A stretch of DNA of 64,000 nt from Podocnemis expansa (lineage: Eukaryota; Chordata; Testudines; Podocnemididae): NCBI GenBank assembly GCA_007922195.1, contig ML682007.1:11852562-11916561 (forward strand), read 5' to 3'. Shown here in pieces: positions 1 through 12,325 of this stretch. A program made the translations under genes and the position numbers. The notes under the pieces were generated by a model. It worked only from the letters and a program-made list of their open reading frames with translations. It had not been told where the DNA came from and did not search any database. Positions within the stretch are counted from its first letter, which is position 1; each line of letters starts with the position of its first letter.

Positions 1-350
1 CCCTGGTGTTGCCATTTGGAAGTATAGGTGTCTAGTCCATCATATTTAAAATTCATTTTTAGTTTGGTTAGTTTTTGCTTTCCTGTTCCATCAAATCAAT
101 TATATTATTTAAGAGCTTTAATCACTGTAATTTTGTTAGGCACATATAGATGTAGGTAAGCATGGTATCCAACCTAAAGAAAGAAAACTATGTATTCCAT
201 TATTTCTACAAAATGTTAAGATACTTTAACTACCCTTTTGAAACATTGATTTTAATTTAGTTTAATAACACTTTTTAAAAAATCATGTGTCCAAATTGGT
301 TGCAGATGTGATTCAGTTCCTGTTGTGTCTTCCAAGGTATTTTTAACAGC

Positions 351-577
351 CAGGGCTGGCTTAAGGGGTAAACCAGTGTGGCACTGGCTCGAGGAGCCAA
401 AGGTTATGGGTGCCAGCACCAAAAAGGACAGCATGGCTGGTCCAGGCCAGGCCCTTTGCTGTGGGGTCATGTGACTTTGCCATGTGACTGCTGGCAAAGC
501 ATTGCCCCTCCTTCCCTTGCAGGGGGTGCAAAAGCAAAAGTTGGCTCTGGGCACCACAACCACTTGAGTGAGCCCTG
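351..577. mobile_element. Non-autonomous hAT-type transposon (227 bp)
   Basis: Seen: the left end CAGGGCTGGC and right end AGCCCTG are inverted repeats. The unit is flanked by a perfect 8-bp duplication TTAACAGC (343-350 and 578-585). An 8-bp duplication with CAG...CTG ends is the hAT signature. The GC-rich interior encodes no transposase. The short frames inside it on both strands are chance. Confidence 0.8.
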
Positions 578-2487
578 TTAACAGCTGATGGAAATATTAA
601 TGCACTAAATAGCCAGAGAAGATACTTTATGATTCAAATCAAAGTAGTAAAAATTCATCATCTGAGACAAGCCAAGACAGTGATTTTTAGCATTAATTTA
701 TTGGGGGAAAAGCTTCAATTATATTTTTAATAAAAAGAAATTGCTTTCTGCTCCACAATAATATAATAAATGTCCAGTGTGAATAGTTTTGCTGAGAAGA
801 TACATTGCTTGACTCTGTGTGTTGCAATAAATCACTCTGTGATAGGATTTAAAGCTACAGAGGTGGCAATATACCTCCTTTCTATAGAAGTTTTTCTACA
901 CGGTGACGTATAAAGTTGACCTGAAAAAGGAAACAGATGCCTGGGCATAGTCAGCTGGAGGGCTTCATAGAATGTAGACTAAAATGAAAAGGAATATACT
1001 GAAAAATAATTGCAGTACAGATATGGAAGATCTTTTTCTAGCTCTCTTGGCTCCCTCCTTATGAGCCTTTCTGTCACAGGGAAAATGTGTATTGCACTTA
1101 TACTCTGAACTCTTACAATACTAATAGAAGCTGATACATTACAATTTTGTGGCTATCACCATACTTGGGATTTTTTATTTTGTTAATTTTTTACACTCAC
1201 TGATTTTCTTGCAGGGGTAAATGCACAATGATGTGAGGAGTCTGCTTTGCAGTTACAGCTTTTCTGATGCACAGTCAAATTTGAGTTGTTGGTTCAGGCC
1301 AGACAATAGCCAGGTGGTATAATTTAGGGCAGCTTGTGACTGTTATAATTTATGTCAGGGGCCATGCCAAGATGCAACTGAGAATTTCCCCTGTAGTAAT
1401 GCCCACTTGCTGATACACAGCATCATTGCATATGTACAGGCACCGATACATGTACGCTACTGAAATGACCAGGAGTGAGCAATGGGCTACTGGTGTATCC
1501 AGAAAAGTTTAACCTCATAAATTCATCGGTGTTGCAAAATGTGAACTGATGGTTCACAGAAGCAATACAGGAATTCTGTCATTAAGGGGAGTCCCCTGAC
1601 ATGAACCACACTGTGTGTGAGCTGAGCATCTTTGAAACAGTCTTGGTCATTAAAGATTCAAAAGGGGACAGTAATCTTTCATCAGTACAAGTAGTTAGTA
1701 TATTTTCCAGCTTCACATTTAGTGCATCTGTTTACTTCATATTGTACTCACATTTTTGGCAGCAAGGTGGTTGGTTGCATGATATTCTCACTGCAATCAC
1801 ATCTGGAAAAAAAATAACTTTTATACAGTGTCCTCATCAGCACAGTGTGGGGAAAGGAGAGAATTTTGCATGCAAGACAAAGGGGTTGTTACAGTTCCCC
1901 AAGGGAAGAAAAGCATCATTCAATCTATTTGTTAATTGTGGCAAAATTTATAAAAGAGTCACTACAGAAGATGGCATCTTCTCTATTAAAATACATGCAC
2001 ATTTGGAGATGATAACTGATTAGTCTTACTTCTGACCGCCTATCACCATATCAGCTACTAAGATGCTGAAGAGTGGTTAAGTTTATTGCAATAGTCATTA
2101 AAAAGTGCTAATATTAAACATGGGCCCAAGCCACAGCATGCAGATTTGGATTAGGGTTTCAGACATCTTGATCCTCAAGGATAGTCTGATCCAGGATTTA
2201 GGTACAAACCAATATAGAGATTCAGAAAGCTGCAAGATCCAGTACTGAGTAAGAAGTCATGATGCCCTCCTACCAGTTTTATGCATATTCAGTCTTGAGA
2301 TTTATTATCAACAATAAACTGAGCATCAGATATATGCTTAGGAAATGAATTCAGCCCAACATACAGATTGGTCCCATGTTCCATGATGCATTTTTCATTA
2401 ATTAATATAACATCTACAATTTTGAAGCGATTTTTTCAGTGGTGCTATGATGGCACTAAGACACAGGAAGTTACTGATAGTCTCACA
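578..2487. other. AT-rich intron, no feature recognised
   Basis: A 140-codon plus-strand frame at 1601-2023 is the longest here. Its product is Phe/Ile/Ser-rich with no motif I recognise and no splice context, so I treat it as chance. Confidence 0.6.
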
Positions 2488-2855
2488 GGCTATGTCTACA
2501 TTGCAAAGCTGAGTTTGGACTTCCTTAGTCCAAACTAAGCAGTTCCTGGTTAATTCAAACTAACCACAGCTTTTTAGTTCGAACGAGCCTTGCTTATTAG
2601 TTCAAACTAGTAAGTTCAGCTAGTTTGAACTAATGGCTTAGTTCAAACTTTGTTAGTTCAAACTAAGCCATTAATCTGGGTCTACATCGAGCTAGTTTGA
2701 AGTTAAAGTTTGAACTAAGTGCTTAGTCCAAACTAATCATTCCAATTTTATTAGCTTGGGCTAAGCTTTGCTCAGTTCAAACTAAGAAATGCCTGAGTTC
2801 AAACCAGGCAAAGCCTAGTGTAGACTCAGACTAACTGGCTAGGGTAGACATAGCC
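2488..2855. mobile_element. Palindrome-rich MITE
   Basis: Seen: ends GGCTATGTCTACA and GTAGACATAGCC form terminal inverted repeats. The interior repeats TTCAAACTA and its complement TAGTTTGAA many times. It contains a perfect 13-bp inverted repeat, TAATGGCTTAGTT (2631-2643) with AACTAAGCCATTA (2661-2673). No target duplication was identified. The 'ATGTCTACAC' ends recur at 19633, 35203, 38700-39222 and 59046, so this is a family in the genome. The superfamily is not decided. Confidence 0.7.
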
Positions 2856-5800
2856 ATAGTGTCTATCAATTTCTGTCTGCATGTTTCTAGAGCCCTCTTT
2901 TGAATGCAGTTCTTCAGCATTTAATTTCTTTAATGTATGCCATACTTGTAGACATTATTTCATAAATGAATGGAGCCCCATCAGTAAATGCTTCCTGCAG
3001 GTAATGATGTAAATGGACAGATGTTGCCATTTTCATATACCTTGTTCATATTTTGCCTGCAGAAGCACTGCTCTGGGGTCTATTGCATCTCTTATTCACA
3101 AAATAAAAACTGAATGTATTAGTGAACAAGGAGACTATAAAATTCCCTCAACTAATTTTCAGTTGTTTTTTTTCTTAATTCTGCATTTTACAAATAAATG
3201 CCCATGGGAAACGCATGTAACTGTTTCCCAATCAGGTTTTTTCAGTGCGTCTTTTGTGGGAGTTAACCTGAAAAACAATGGATTGTATAGTCAGCGTTTT
3301 GACATCTTACGATACAGATTTACGTTTTATATATTTTAGATTCAGATCGAAAGATAAATTCCTAAGCACTTTTTAACCTGCAGATCTCACTTCATTTGAC
3401 AAGAAAATCTAATTTGTTTCTAGTGAGAATTAATGAATGGCAGCATAAGATCTGTATTTTGACAAGCAATCAATGGAGTGCACATTTTATTATCATTCTT
3501 GTACCATTTTGAGTATCTCTTAGAACACAGTCATAGCATGATATGGCATACAGCTCACAAAGTAAGTGAAAAACCTTGATAAATACAGCTTAGCTAGTAG
3601 TGATAAAAGCTGTCCACTCATATGCATTCACATAAAAAAGCTGTTTCTAGGAATTAACTTTTGCAAACCAGGCTGGAAAAATAGCAAAAAAATACCAAAT
3701 TATATTGAGTAACAAACTAGAAAATTCCAGGACAACTTTTGACCAGGAGGGAAAAAAGGCAAAATTAACCAAATAGATTGTTCATTGCAAATTATACTCT
3801 GAAAACTCTCTGCTGAGCATTGGATATTTTCTTTGGGGAGTCAGGATGCATTGTGTTTTACACAAACATACAACAACTAAAGAAGTAGTGCTGGGCACAA
3901 TGATTTTATAAAAAAAAAAAAAAAATTGGTGGAAAAGTAATTCTAAGGTTTTCATCCCTGCATTTCGTACATCACTAATTGAGTGCCCTTGGCATTCTGC
4001 ATCCATTTAAACTGAGCCAAATGTTCAATCTTTTCAGATTTCTTGGGGTTTTTTTTTTTAAGAAAAAGAATATAGTATTGTAGACTTGCTGTAAATCTGC
4101 CTCAGGTATGCCATCATTATACTAATTCCTTATACTGATGTTTCTTTGTTATCATGGATCAATTTAAAAGTCTCTGAAACATGAGTTGAGCTAATGGATA
4201 TAGGTTACTATCTTTAGGATGACAGGATGTGACATTCCATTAGATAGTGATAGAATTTCTTCACAGCTCTTGATAAATTTATCAGTCAGTCATAGACATG
4301 TTTTCTAGTTGACTGTAACTTAAATATTTTATGATATTGCAAAACCTAGCAAGTGAGGCATAAAATTTTATACGATCAGTTCTAAAAGTTTTCAGATGTT
4401 TGGCTGGTATTATATTAACCAAAATAAATCAAAATTATATATTCTTTGCCTGGCTAAGCTTTAGTTTGGAAGCTTAGTTGCATTAATATAACTGTTCACT
4501 GCTTATCAAAAACCAAATCAGCAAACAAAGGGGACAGTAATTTTTTTTTATTCTATTTATGAGGATAGTGACAAACATAAAATGATGGTTTGTTATCCTC
4601 TATCATCATCTTAAAAAGGGATCATTCCACAACATGTTAAGAAATTATATTTGTATTCAATATGGCTGAACAATCAAATGTAGAAAAATGTTAAAAGATT
4701 TTTTCATTGTAGGAAAAACGTAGTAGTAAAAAGCCCTAACCTGACATTTGGCTTCACGATTAAATTGATCTAACTTTTTTTCCCCCCCCCCACCTTGTAT
4801 GATCTGTGAACAGTTTAACTTATTTTGCCCATCAGTACTCCCTAGTGAAAACATCAGGAATTCTTCTAATGGTGCTTTGGATTTATACTAAACTAAGAGG
4901 TACATAAGAGAAACCTTACATCACTTTGGACCTGATTTTGCTTTCTATTAAGCAATAGGATTTGGGCCATTAATTTCTATAGCAGCAGCAGTATCCATTC
5001 CTTTTCTAATAACCAATTATTGTACTTTGTCCTTCCTATTTATTACAGCACCTTTAGTAAGAAGAGAAACATACATATTATATCTCCATGTACAAACTGA
5101 TTTGACTGATTAATGTTAATTCTTGTGTACAAATGTAGCAAGCTTTACTAAATTTACAAGATAATTAGAATAACTTTTGGTTATGGAGACTGATACGTTA
5201 TTAACATGCCCTATTATTTTAGAGAACCTGCTGTGTTTGAAGGACTCCTCCTATGTAAAGCTTTAATTAGATCATCTTTCCAATGCACTTATCAGAAAAG
5301 CAAAGATCAAGTTACTGATAACAGAGAAGTCACTCTCCATAAAGCTCAGCTAAGTTGTAGCACCATTAAGAATTAATTATGGCATCATCCCTTCCCAGGA
5401 ATGGAACATTGAAATTCAGTCTATCTGCGTCTACTTTGTTCTGGATTAATCATAGGCAATTTCACAAATCTTGCAGGGGAGAGAATTTCTCTGTACTTTC
5501 TGAGTCAGGAGCATTGTGACTAAAAGGGTGGGAATTTTATACATCACATCTCTGTGGAACCAACAGTAAATACAATGTATGACCATAAAAATGTTACACC
5601 AGACTTGTCAGCACCAAACCATCCATATAAGTGGTAAGGAGGAGAAGAAAAAAAGTCACACAGTGTCTTAACATCCTTTCATGTTGCACCATTGAATTCT
5701 CATCTCTCAACTGCAATAAACCTTAGAGGTATATCCCTTCAGAGATTTCATTTGTGTTGTGTACTATTTACACACAGGTACTTTGGGTTTTGATGATCTA

Positions 5801-5914
5801 TATGGTAATGAAATTGGCCTGTAAATCATGAATAAGGTCAGATCTTCCTGGCTATGTGTTGATACTGTGTTGTCTTTATATTCAAGTTGTCCACTAGTTT
5901 TAATAATAATTCAT
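2856..5914. other. AT-rich intron with short homopolymers
   Basis: Holds an A-run near 3908-3925, a T-run near 4048 and a C-run near 4782-4792. No gene, RNA or recognisable transposon was seen. Confidence 0.6.
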
Positions 5915-6056
5915 TGCTAGTGACACACAGCAGTAAATGTGTTGCTGAGAGGCGGGGAAATGCCTGGATTTGGCCTGGACGGGATGGGCTGGTGTGTCCT
6001 GTAGGGTTGTGACATGCTGCAAAGCTTGCTGCAACTCACAAAAGGTTGAGGCACAG
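5915..6056 (-). mobile_element. hAT-type 180-bp family copy, truncated
   Basis: Read on the minus strand it starts near 'CTCAACCTTTTGTGAG' and passes through 'ACACACCAGCCCA' and 'CAGCAACACA', matching the copies at 35667-35846, 57110 and 63700-63880. The right terminal repeat is missing and the left is degraded, so no duplication can be read. Confidence 0.6.
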
Positions 6057-6787
6057 TCTTTATTAGGAACATAGTTAACATATATTCAAAGCATCTTAGC
6101 TCATGTGAATCCATCAGTCTAACCTCAAACCAATTGTCTCCTCCATCAGCTCCCACACCCTGAAGATTCTGTTTATCCTCTTAAAGCCAAAAAAGTGCTG
6201 CAAACACTATAGGAATAACAAAATATATTTCTGTGGATCCATCAAAAGGTCATGAAGGTTATATTTTATCTCAACATTTGACTATATACCATGCACTTGA
6301 AATAAATAGGAGTAGTTGTGGAATATAAAATAGAAAATATGATTAAAATTTTCTTGTGTGAGAAACTAATTAGATTGAAATAATTGCTATAATCAGGTCT
6401 TCCTTTTTGTTTTTGGTACCATTTGAGGAGGAGCTGGATTAGATGGCAAATAAGTTATGAGGGAAGTTGTATAAATGATTTTATCTACTTTGTATGCTGG
6501 AATTCCTTCCTTGTACTCATACCTCCCACTTACTTTCCAGACACCTTATCCATCACCCAGCTTAAAGGTTGTTAACATTGCTCCCTACATAAACCAGAGT
6601 TACTTCCTTGATAGCAATGCCGTATGCTCTCCTCCTCCTTCATCATTTATCACTTTCTGCACTTCTGAATTTCCGAGTTCTGGCCGAAATAGGAAGTGAA
6701 AATGCCAATTTGCCATGGGAAAGTCTCTTCTTACAGTATATGTGGCCTGATCAGCAGCAAGAATTAATGGAAACCTCATGAGGAAAG
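6057..6787. other. Intron, nothing recognised
   Basis: AT-rich sequence with no splice-bounded open frame and no repeat I can name. Confidence 0.55.
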
Positions 6788-7006
6788 TTCCAAAGGGATA
6801 GCCATGTTAGTTTAGTTCAGCAAAATAAACAACGAATCCTGTGGCACTTACACTCATAAATTTACTTATTGCATAAGCTTTTGTGGGAGAAAATTCCACT
6901 TTGTCTTCAAAGTGTCTGATGAAGTGGGATTTTCTGCCTCAAAAGCTTGTGCGATAAATAAATTTGTTAATCTTTAAGTGCCCCAGGACTCCTTGTTTGT
7001 TCTTAG
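6788..7006. mobile_element. Fold-back Penelope-like repeat, copy 1
   Basis: Seen: a left arm (from 'GATAGCCATGTTAG') and a right arm are diverged inverted copies. 'GCATAAGCTTTTGTGGGAG' on the left answers 'CAAAAGCTTGTGCG' on the right. The centre carries CTGATGA at 6916-6922. GAGGAAAG at 6780-6787 and 7007-7014 may be the target duplication. The same repeat occurs at 38779-39015 and 46018-46272. Assignment to Penelope-like elements rests on the hammerhead-like core and is inference. Confidence 0.55.
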
Positions 7007-8429
7007 GAGGAAAGATTTGGTGTTTCCCACCGTTCCACCATAGACAGTTTTTTAAAATAGAACCAAGCTAAAGTTTACGTACAACAACAGAATAGGGAGT
7101 ATATGAACAAACTTGCCAAACCCCTCCATGGCCTGATCTGGTATGGCGCCTCCATCATCACCCTCTACCATTCTTGTTCTCTCAGGCTGGCTCCTGAATT
7201 ATGTTAATTCCATCACCAAAGTTCAGTGTGGCACATACATGAATTAACACCTTGGTATAGGATTTTTATTCACACTTTGTTTTAAAATATCTTCTCGTTT
7301 TACAACTGGAAAGCTTAAGGAAAACATTCCTTCTCTTCCCCACCCCTTTTACTCCTGCAAAAAGAAGCTTCTCTTTGTACTTTGAGTATATAATGAAAAA
7401 TCCCAGTGCCGACTTCTCAATTTTGCAGTATTGTTACATTGACAGGCCTCAAGCTGATCTACCTCAGAATTGGTACCCTGAGCCACTCAAAGGTTATTTG
7501 CCTTGTCAGCAGCAAAGAACCTGCAGTGCTTGGATGACTGTCCCATTTATCATCTATCATTACGTAGCTTAAGAGAAGCACCAGTCCAAAAAAGAAATAG
7601 ATTTCCACCAAGAATTCAGTCCAAAAGATATATTGTGCTTATAAATCTTCATTTAATTACTGTCTCTTAATTCATTATTTTTCCTGTATCAAATTTTGGA
7701 TCTCTAGAAACAAAGCAAGCATAATTGGTACCTTGAAATGAAAGAGAGAATGCTTTTGAGTTTTAAGAGATAACAGTTAAAATGTGCATTTTTCTTCCTG
7801 TTACATTGTCCTTTACAAAGTTCCAAACCTGCAGTTGCATCTGTAGAGGCAGATCAGGGCCTGTGTGATGTGAAACAGGAGCAATATGGTCCAGTGGCAA
7901 AGTCAGCCGATGGGAATCAAGAGACCTGACATTCTATGCCAGGGCTAAATCTGGACCAGAGAGGGTAGGGTCAGAATTTTAACCACTTAATTATTTCAGG
8001 CAACTATTGCACATCAGTAATTAATAGGCACATTTTGATTCATTCATTGTAAGCAGCATCTTCCTGCACATGGGGTCCTGCTGACTGTTTTATTTCACCA
8101 CCCTCAGAGTAAGACCCTATGTAACATGATTAAGGGTGTGTGAAAGTGGCCCACTGTTAACAGTCAAATTATTAAAAATGAGCAGTTTGAGATTCATACA
8201 GCTTGAGAGAATGAATCACTCCTGTTTTACAAAATGTTTTCTTCATAATATTACTGGATTATCCAAGGTAACCATCGGTACCAATTAGAAACTTCCCCAT
8301 TTTGAGTTCCTTATTTCTCCTTTAAAATATTTTACCCCAGAAGCACTGTTTCCTCCTCTTGCTGGATTTTTGCTTTAGAAGTTAACATTTTATAATTGCA
8401 GTGAAGCCCTTTAGGCTGTACATTATGAT
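7007..8429. other. Intron with one MIR-like SINE remnant
   Basis: Around 7883-7950 'TCCAGTGGCAAAGTCAG...CAAGAGACCTGAC' resembles the head of a MIR-like tRNA-derived SINE. The rest is unremarkable. Confidence 0.5.
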
Positions 8430-8497
8430 CTAATAATGAGATGTCCTGGAGGTCTAATAACGACTGCTGTACAACAGCCACTGCATGTCATTATTAG
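8430..8497. repeat. Nested hairpin
   Basis: Outer arms CTAATAATGAGATG (8430-8443) and CATGTCATTATTAG (8484-8497) pair at 13 of 14 positions. The loop holds a second hairpin, GCTGT-ACA-ACAGC (about 8466-8478). The flanks can extend the stem imperfectly. It could be a small MITE, a structured RNA or chance. Confidence 0.55.
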
Positions 8498-11439
8498 GCC
8501 ATTATACATGTCCTTGACAAATAACAAATAATCATACTTACACTAACCTCATTGTGCCTTATTACTTAATGAGTGTTTTGCACAAATTTCAATGCCTGTG
8601 TGCCATTTGGGGGAAGCACCTATCATCTGGAATGCTTTATTGTAAGAGTTCTTTGAGGACCATTGGCCTGCAAGATGTGTAAGGATACCTCTAGAACAGG
8701 CTTCCTTGTGAGGTTTCTGAAGCTTTCTGATTTTAGTCAGAGTGCAATTTCAGAGGGACTCTACTCTTTCCTGTTCCGCACCCAGGCACAAATGAGAACT
8801 AAAGGCTGACTGGGGTGAAACAGTTAACTACATACTTCCTAAAGGTTCAGCTGTAAAAACAGGGATTAGTTCAGGGAGCTACTGCTAGTGAGGGGAAGGG
8901 AAATGCTATATCTTTGTGAAATCATGTGCTCATCTTTAAAGCTGGATATTCTCCGTTTTAACCAAGTCATTTTTATTGATTAACATCAGCCTGATGAAAA
9001 AATATAGAAAGAAAGATGCGGCTCTGCATGTCACTGCAATGGCATATAAGCTGAAATGACTCTCAGACAAATCACCTGGCCATACTAAACCCCCTTACAA
9101 ACTGCCCTGTATAAAGGGAAAGGTCCACAATCAGATTTCTCCGCAGAATGAACAACTGATCCCCAACCTGGACCATCTGGAGCCTCAGTGCTGTGTCAGG
9201 AAGCCACGCTAGGTGGATGGTACTGGGTGATAGACTTGTGGAGTCCCTTTATCTTCAGAGAAAACCTGAAAAGAATCTATGCTGCCTTGGGCAGTGTAAA
9301 CTCCTTCACAATCTCTCCATGCTGGGCAAACTACCATTAAAGGAAGGTCTGAGGCAGCTGCTGGCTGAGGATTTTCTAACAGTGCAACCCAATTGGAAGC
9401 TAGCACGAGGACCACTAGGTCCAAGATCTGACACACAAGACCCTGGGTTTTGTTGGCAGAAGCACCAGGGTTTACGTGAAGAGGATAGCAGCAAACTATC
9501 CATGTGCTCCCACAGAATGATCCAGTTCAAGCTTCGTGAGTGGATGCTTCACCACCCCACTCCTCTCTGATGGATGTTTCCATAGGATGGGGCAATACAG
9601 GCTTTTACTGATATTGCTTGACAAGTTCTCCATGTGTAAGACTTCACTGTTTCTCTGATGGTCCAAAGAAACAAGATCAAAAGACAAGCACCCTTATCAA
9701 CAAGTTTGATTTATAGGAACTTTAATAAAAATGACAGGGAATCGCTGGTTCTAAAAATGAAACCTAATGAATTGTTATGAAATTTAAATGTATTTTTAAG
9801 AGCACAACAATACCAGTAAAACTTGTGTTAATGCCAGAGGGCTTTATCATTTATTAAAGTTTTCAAATATTACATCTGCTATCTAGAACTGTATGATGGA
9901 TACACCAGTCAGCCATAAAAAAAAAAAAAAAAAAAAGTGAGCAGTGGGTACCTCTCAAAGGAATCCAGCCAATTTTGCTTTCTGTAATAGGAGTAAGATA
10001 GAGGACTGTAAATGTCAAACAGCAGATTGTATAGCCTCATCAACTGAAGCAGACATGCAGAGCAAACATACCATTTATTTAACAAAGGTCTATGTGGTTT
10101 TGCTAATTTAAATTACAGGATAAATGGGCTGTGGTTGTGATGAGATGTTTCTCTTAGAATTGAAGTTGCAAATGGTAGACTATGATAGAAAGGTAGCTAC
10201 TGTCAAACCAGCTCATGGCCCCAGTTCAGTCCTGATGTACCCCACTGAAGTAAATGTAGTTATGCTAACAATTAATTTGCTTAATTGAATGAAATTTGGT
10301 TTAATTCAGTAAAGCAAGTGAATGTCATAGACTTCTAAAAAATCGATGTGCATTGCCAGACATAAAACTTTGCAGGTTGTTGATCAAATGTGGATCCACA
10401 AGTTGACAAACACAGAACTCTATTTTAGGAAACTGCATTACAACATTTCTCCAATGCCCAACCAGATGGCAAGTAACCTAAAACACTGTTGCTGAAATCA
10501 AATAAAGCTAATGGCAATAATCTCTATATTCCATATACGGTGAAAGTTTACGGCTCAATATTTCATATTTAAGCCTAATTTAGTTAATTTTAAAATGCCT
10601 CCACTGCAATATGTTATACGGCAGTCTGCCATACAAACCATTACTCTCCTTGGAGTCTAGTTACCTATTCCATCCTCCTGGTCCGAATTTACATATTAGG
10701 TGTGTAACTTTACCAGGGTGCATGTAAGAAGACCAGATGTTTAACATGATGTAAATTCATGAACAATAGCAATCTTCGACTGTGACTACTAGAACGTATA
10801 AATACCAAAAGCAACTTGCCTTTTTTAAAGATATTTTTCCATTAATATTATATCCATATTTTTCAGATAGCCATATTTAGTTAAGTAGCAGCAGAACACA
10901 CACTGATTAAAGAAGGGAAATAGCACAGAATATATACTATAGAGCAAGTGCCATTGAGCACTGGACATTTACAACCTGAAAGAGTTAAAATTAGCTAAGC
11001 GTTTCTTTGTTAGCCATCTCATGTTGTCACCAACAAAAGGCACCCAACCCATCCATTTCTCTGCAAGCTTTAAAATATATATATTCAAATTCACAAAATT
11101 AACACACACATTCATTGCAACAGATAAACTCTCTATAAAACATCAAATACAGCATCAACTGTATTCCTTTCATCTGCCTTGTGCACAGATGTCCAGGAAA
11201 AGAGAGGGAAATGTCCAGCTTTCATAGGTAGTTAAGGAATTAGGGCTTTGGTTTGCCAATTGGAAAAGGACATTGCAGAATTTATTACAGTGATCGCTTT
11301 GCTAGCATCATTGAGGGTATAGAAGTGTGCAATGTTTGAAACTGTCCCAAGGGACATGGATTAGTGGGCAAAATACAGGTGAGAAGATGCATGACTAATG
11401 CAATTAATTTATCACATGATTACTGTCACATCTGTGCAT
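8498..11439. other. Intron, nothing recognised apart from an A-run
   Basis: A run of about 20 A lies at 9919-9937. The stretch 9080-9690 is less AT-rich and has a 125-codon plus frame (9193-9570) without recognisable motifs. Confidence 0.5.
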
Positions 11440-12325
11440 TGCAGATGTATAGATTTTAAGACCAGAAAAGACTTAAAATACCTAGTCTGACCGCCTGTAT
11501 ATTGTCAAATAATTTCTGCATCAAGCCCATAACTTCTGGATGTGTTATAGCATATCTTTTAGAACAATATTCAGTTTTGATTTAAAGACTTCAGTTGACA
11601 GAGAATCCCTGCATCCCTAGGTAAGTTGTTCCAATGATTAATTGCTCACACTGTTACAAACATTTGACTTATTTTGTTACCAGTTGTCTGTTTTCAGCTT
11701 TCAGCCTTTGGATCTTGTTATGCATTTATCTACCACATAACAGAACCCTGTATTATGAGAAATCTTCTACCCAAATACATACTTGTTGACCACGATCAAA
11801 TCACCTCTTATCTGTGGCTTGTATAAACTAAATATATGTTTTATTATCATCCCACTGTACAGCAGATTTTCTAGATCTCAAGCAGTTCTTGTAGCTATTT
11901 TCTCATAAACCTCCTTCTCTATCAACCATCCTTTTTAAAAGACTGGACATCAGAACTGGACACAGTCAACAGTGATGTCTTGGTGGGGGGCATGTTGGGT
12001 CAAGCCCCTGGATTGACTGCTTTGCTTGTACTGAGCATGCTCTCACAGACTGAACATGCTCAATACCACTGGTGAGGCCGGCTGTCCACCCTCTGCTTTC
12101 CCACTATCAGCTCGCACTGGTCATTTCTGGGTACAGTATTCTAGCAATGGTTTCAGGAATACACTTTCATTTTTCAGTTTCTATGCCATATTCCCCTCCT
12201 TAAATGCCCAGGGATTATATTTATGTTCTTAGCTTCTGCGTTGCACTTTGAAATCATGTTCAATAGTTGGCACAGTGATCCCTAAGTCATTTTCTAGTCA
12301 CCGCTTTCCAAAATAGAGCATCTGA
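11440..12325 (-). mobile_element. CR1 LINE fragment, minus strand
   Basis: Landmarks in the expected order for the complement of a turtle CR1 3' half: 'TAGTCTGACCGCCTG', 'GATTTAAAGACTTCAG', 'GTAAGTTGTTCCAATG', 'TCAAATCACCTCTTA', 'CAGAACTGGACACAGT', 'CAGTATTCTAGCAATGG', 'AGTGATCCCTAAGTCATTTT'. The coding part is broken by stops. The 'ACACAGT/ATTC' continuity is interrupted by a separate insertion at 11967-12129. Confidence 0.8.
11967..12129. mobile_element. Short insertion inside the minus-strand CR1
   Basis: CR1 sequence stops after 'GGACACAGT' and resumes at 'GGTACAGTATTC'. The flanking 8-mers GACACAGT and GGTACAGT match at 6 of 8. The insert is GC-richer, with two diverged copies of a 'GAGCATGCTC'-like motif. 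Its family is unknown. Confidence 0.5.

Noticed and set aside
1601..2023. 140-codon plus-strand frame, longest in the window
   Set aside because: Phe/Ser/Ile-rich with no motif, no convincing splice or promoter context, in plain AT-rich intron.
9193..9570. 125-codon plus-strand frame
   Set aside because: No motif and overlapping frames on the minus strand. No splice or promoter signal.
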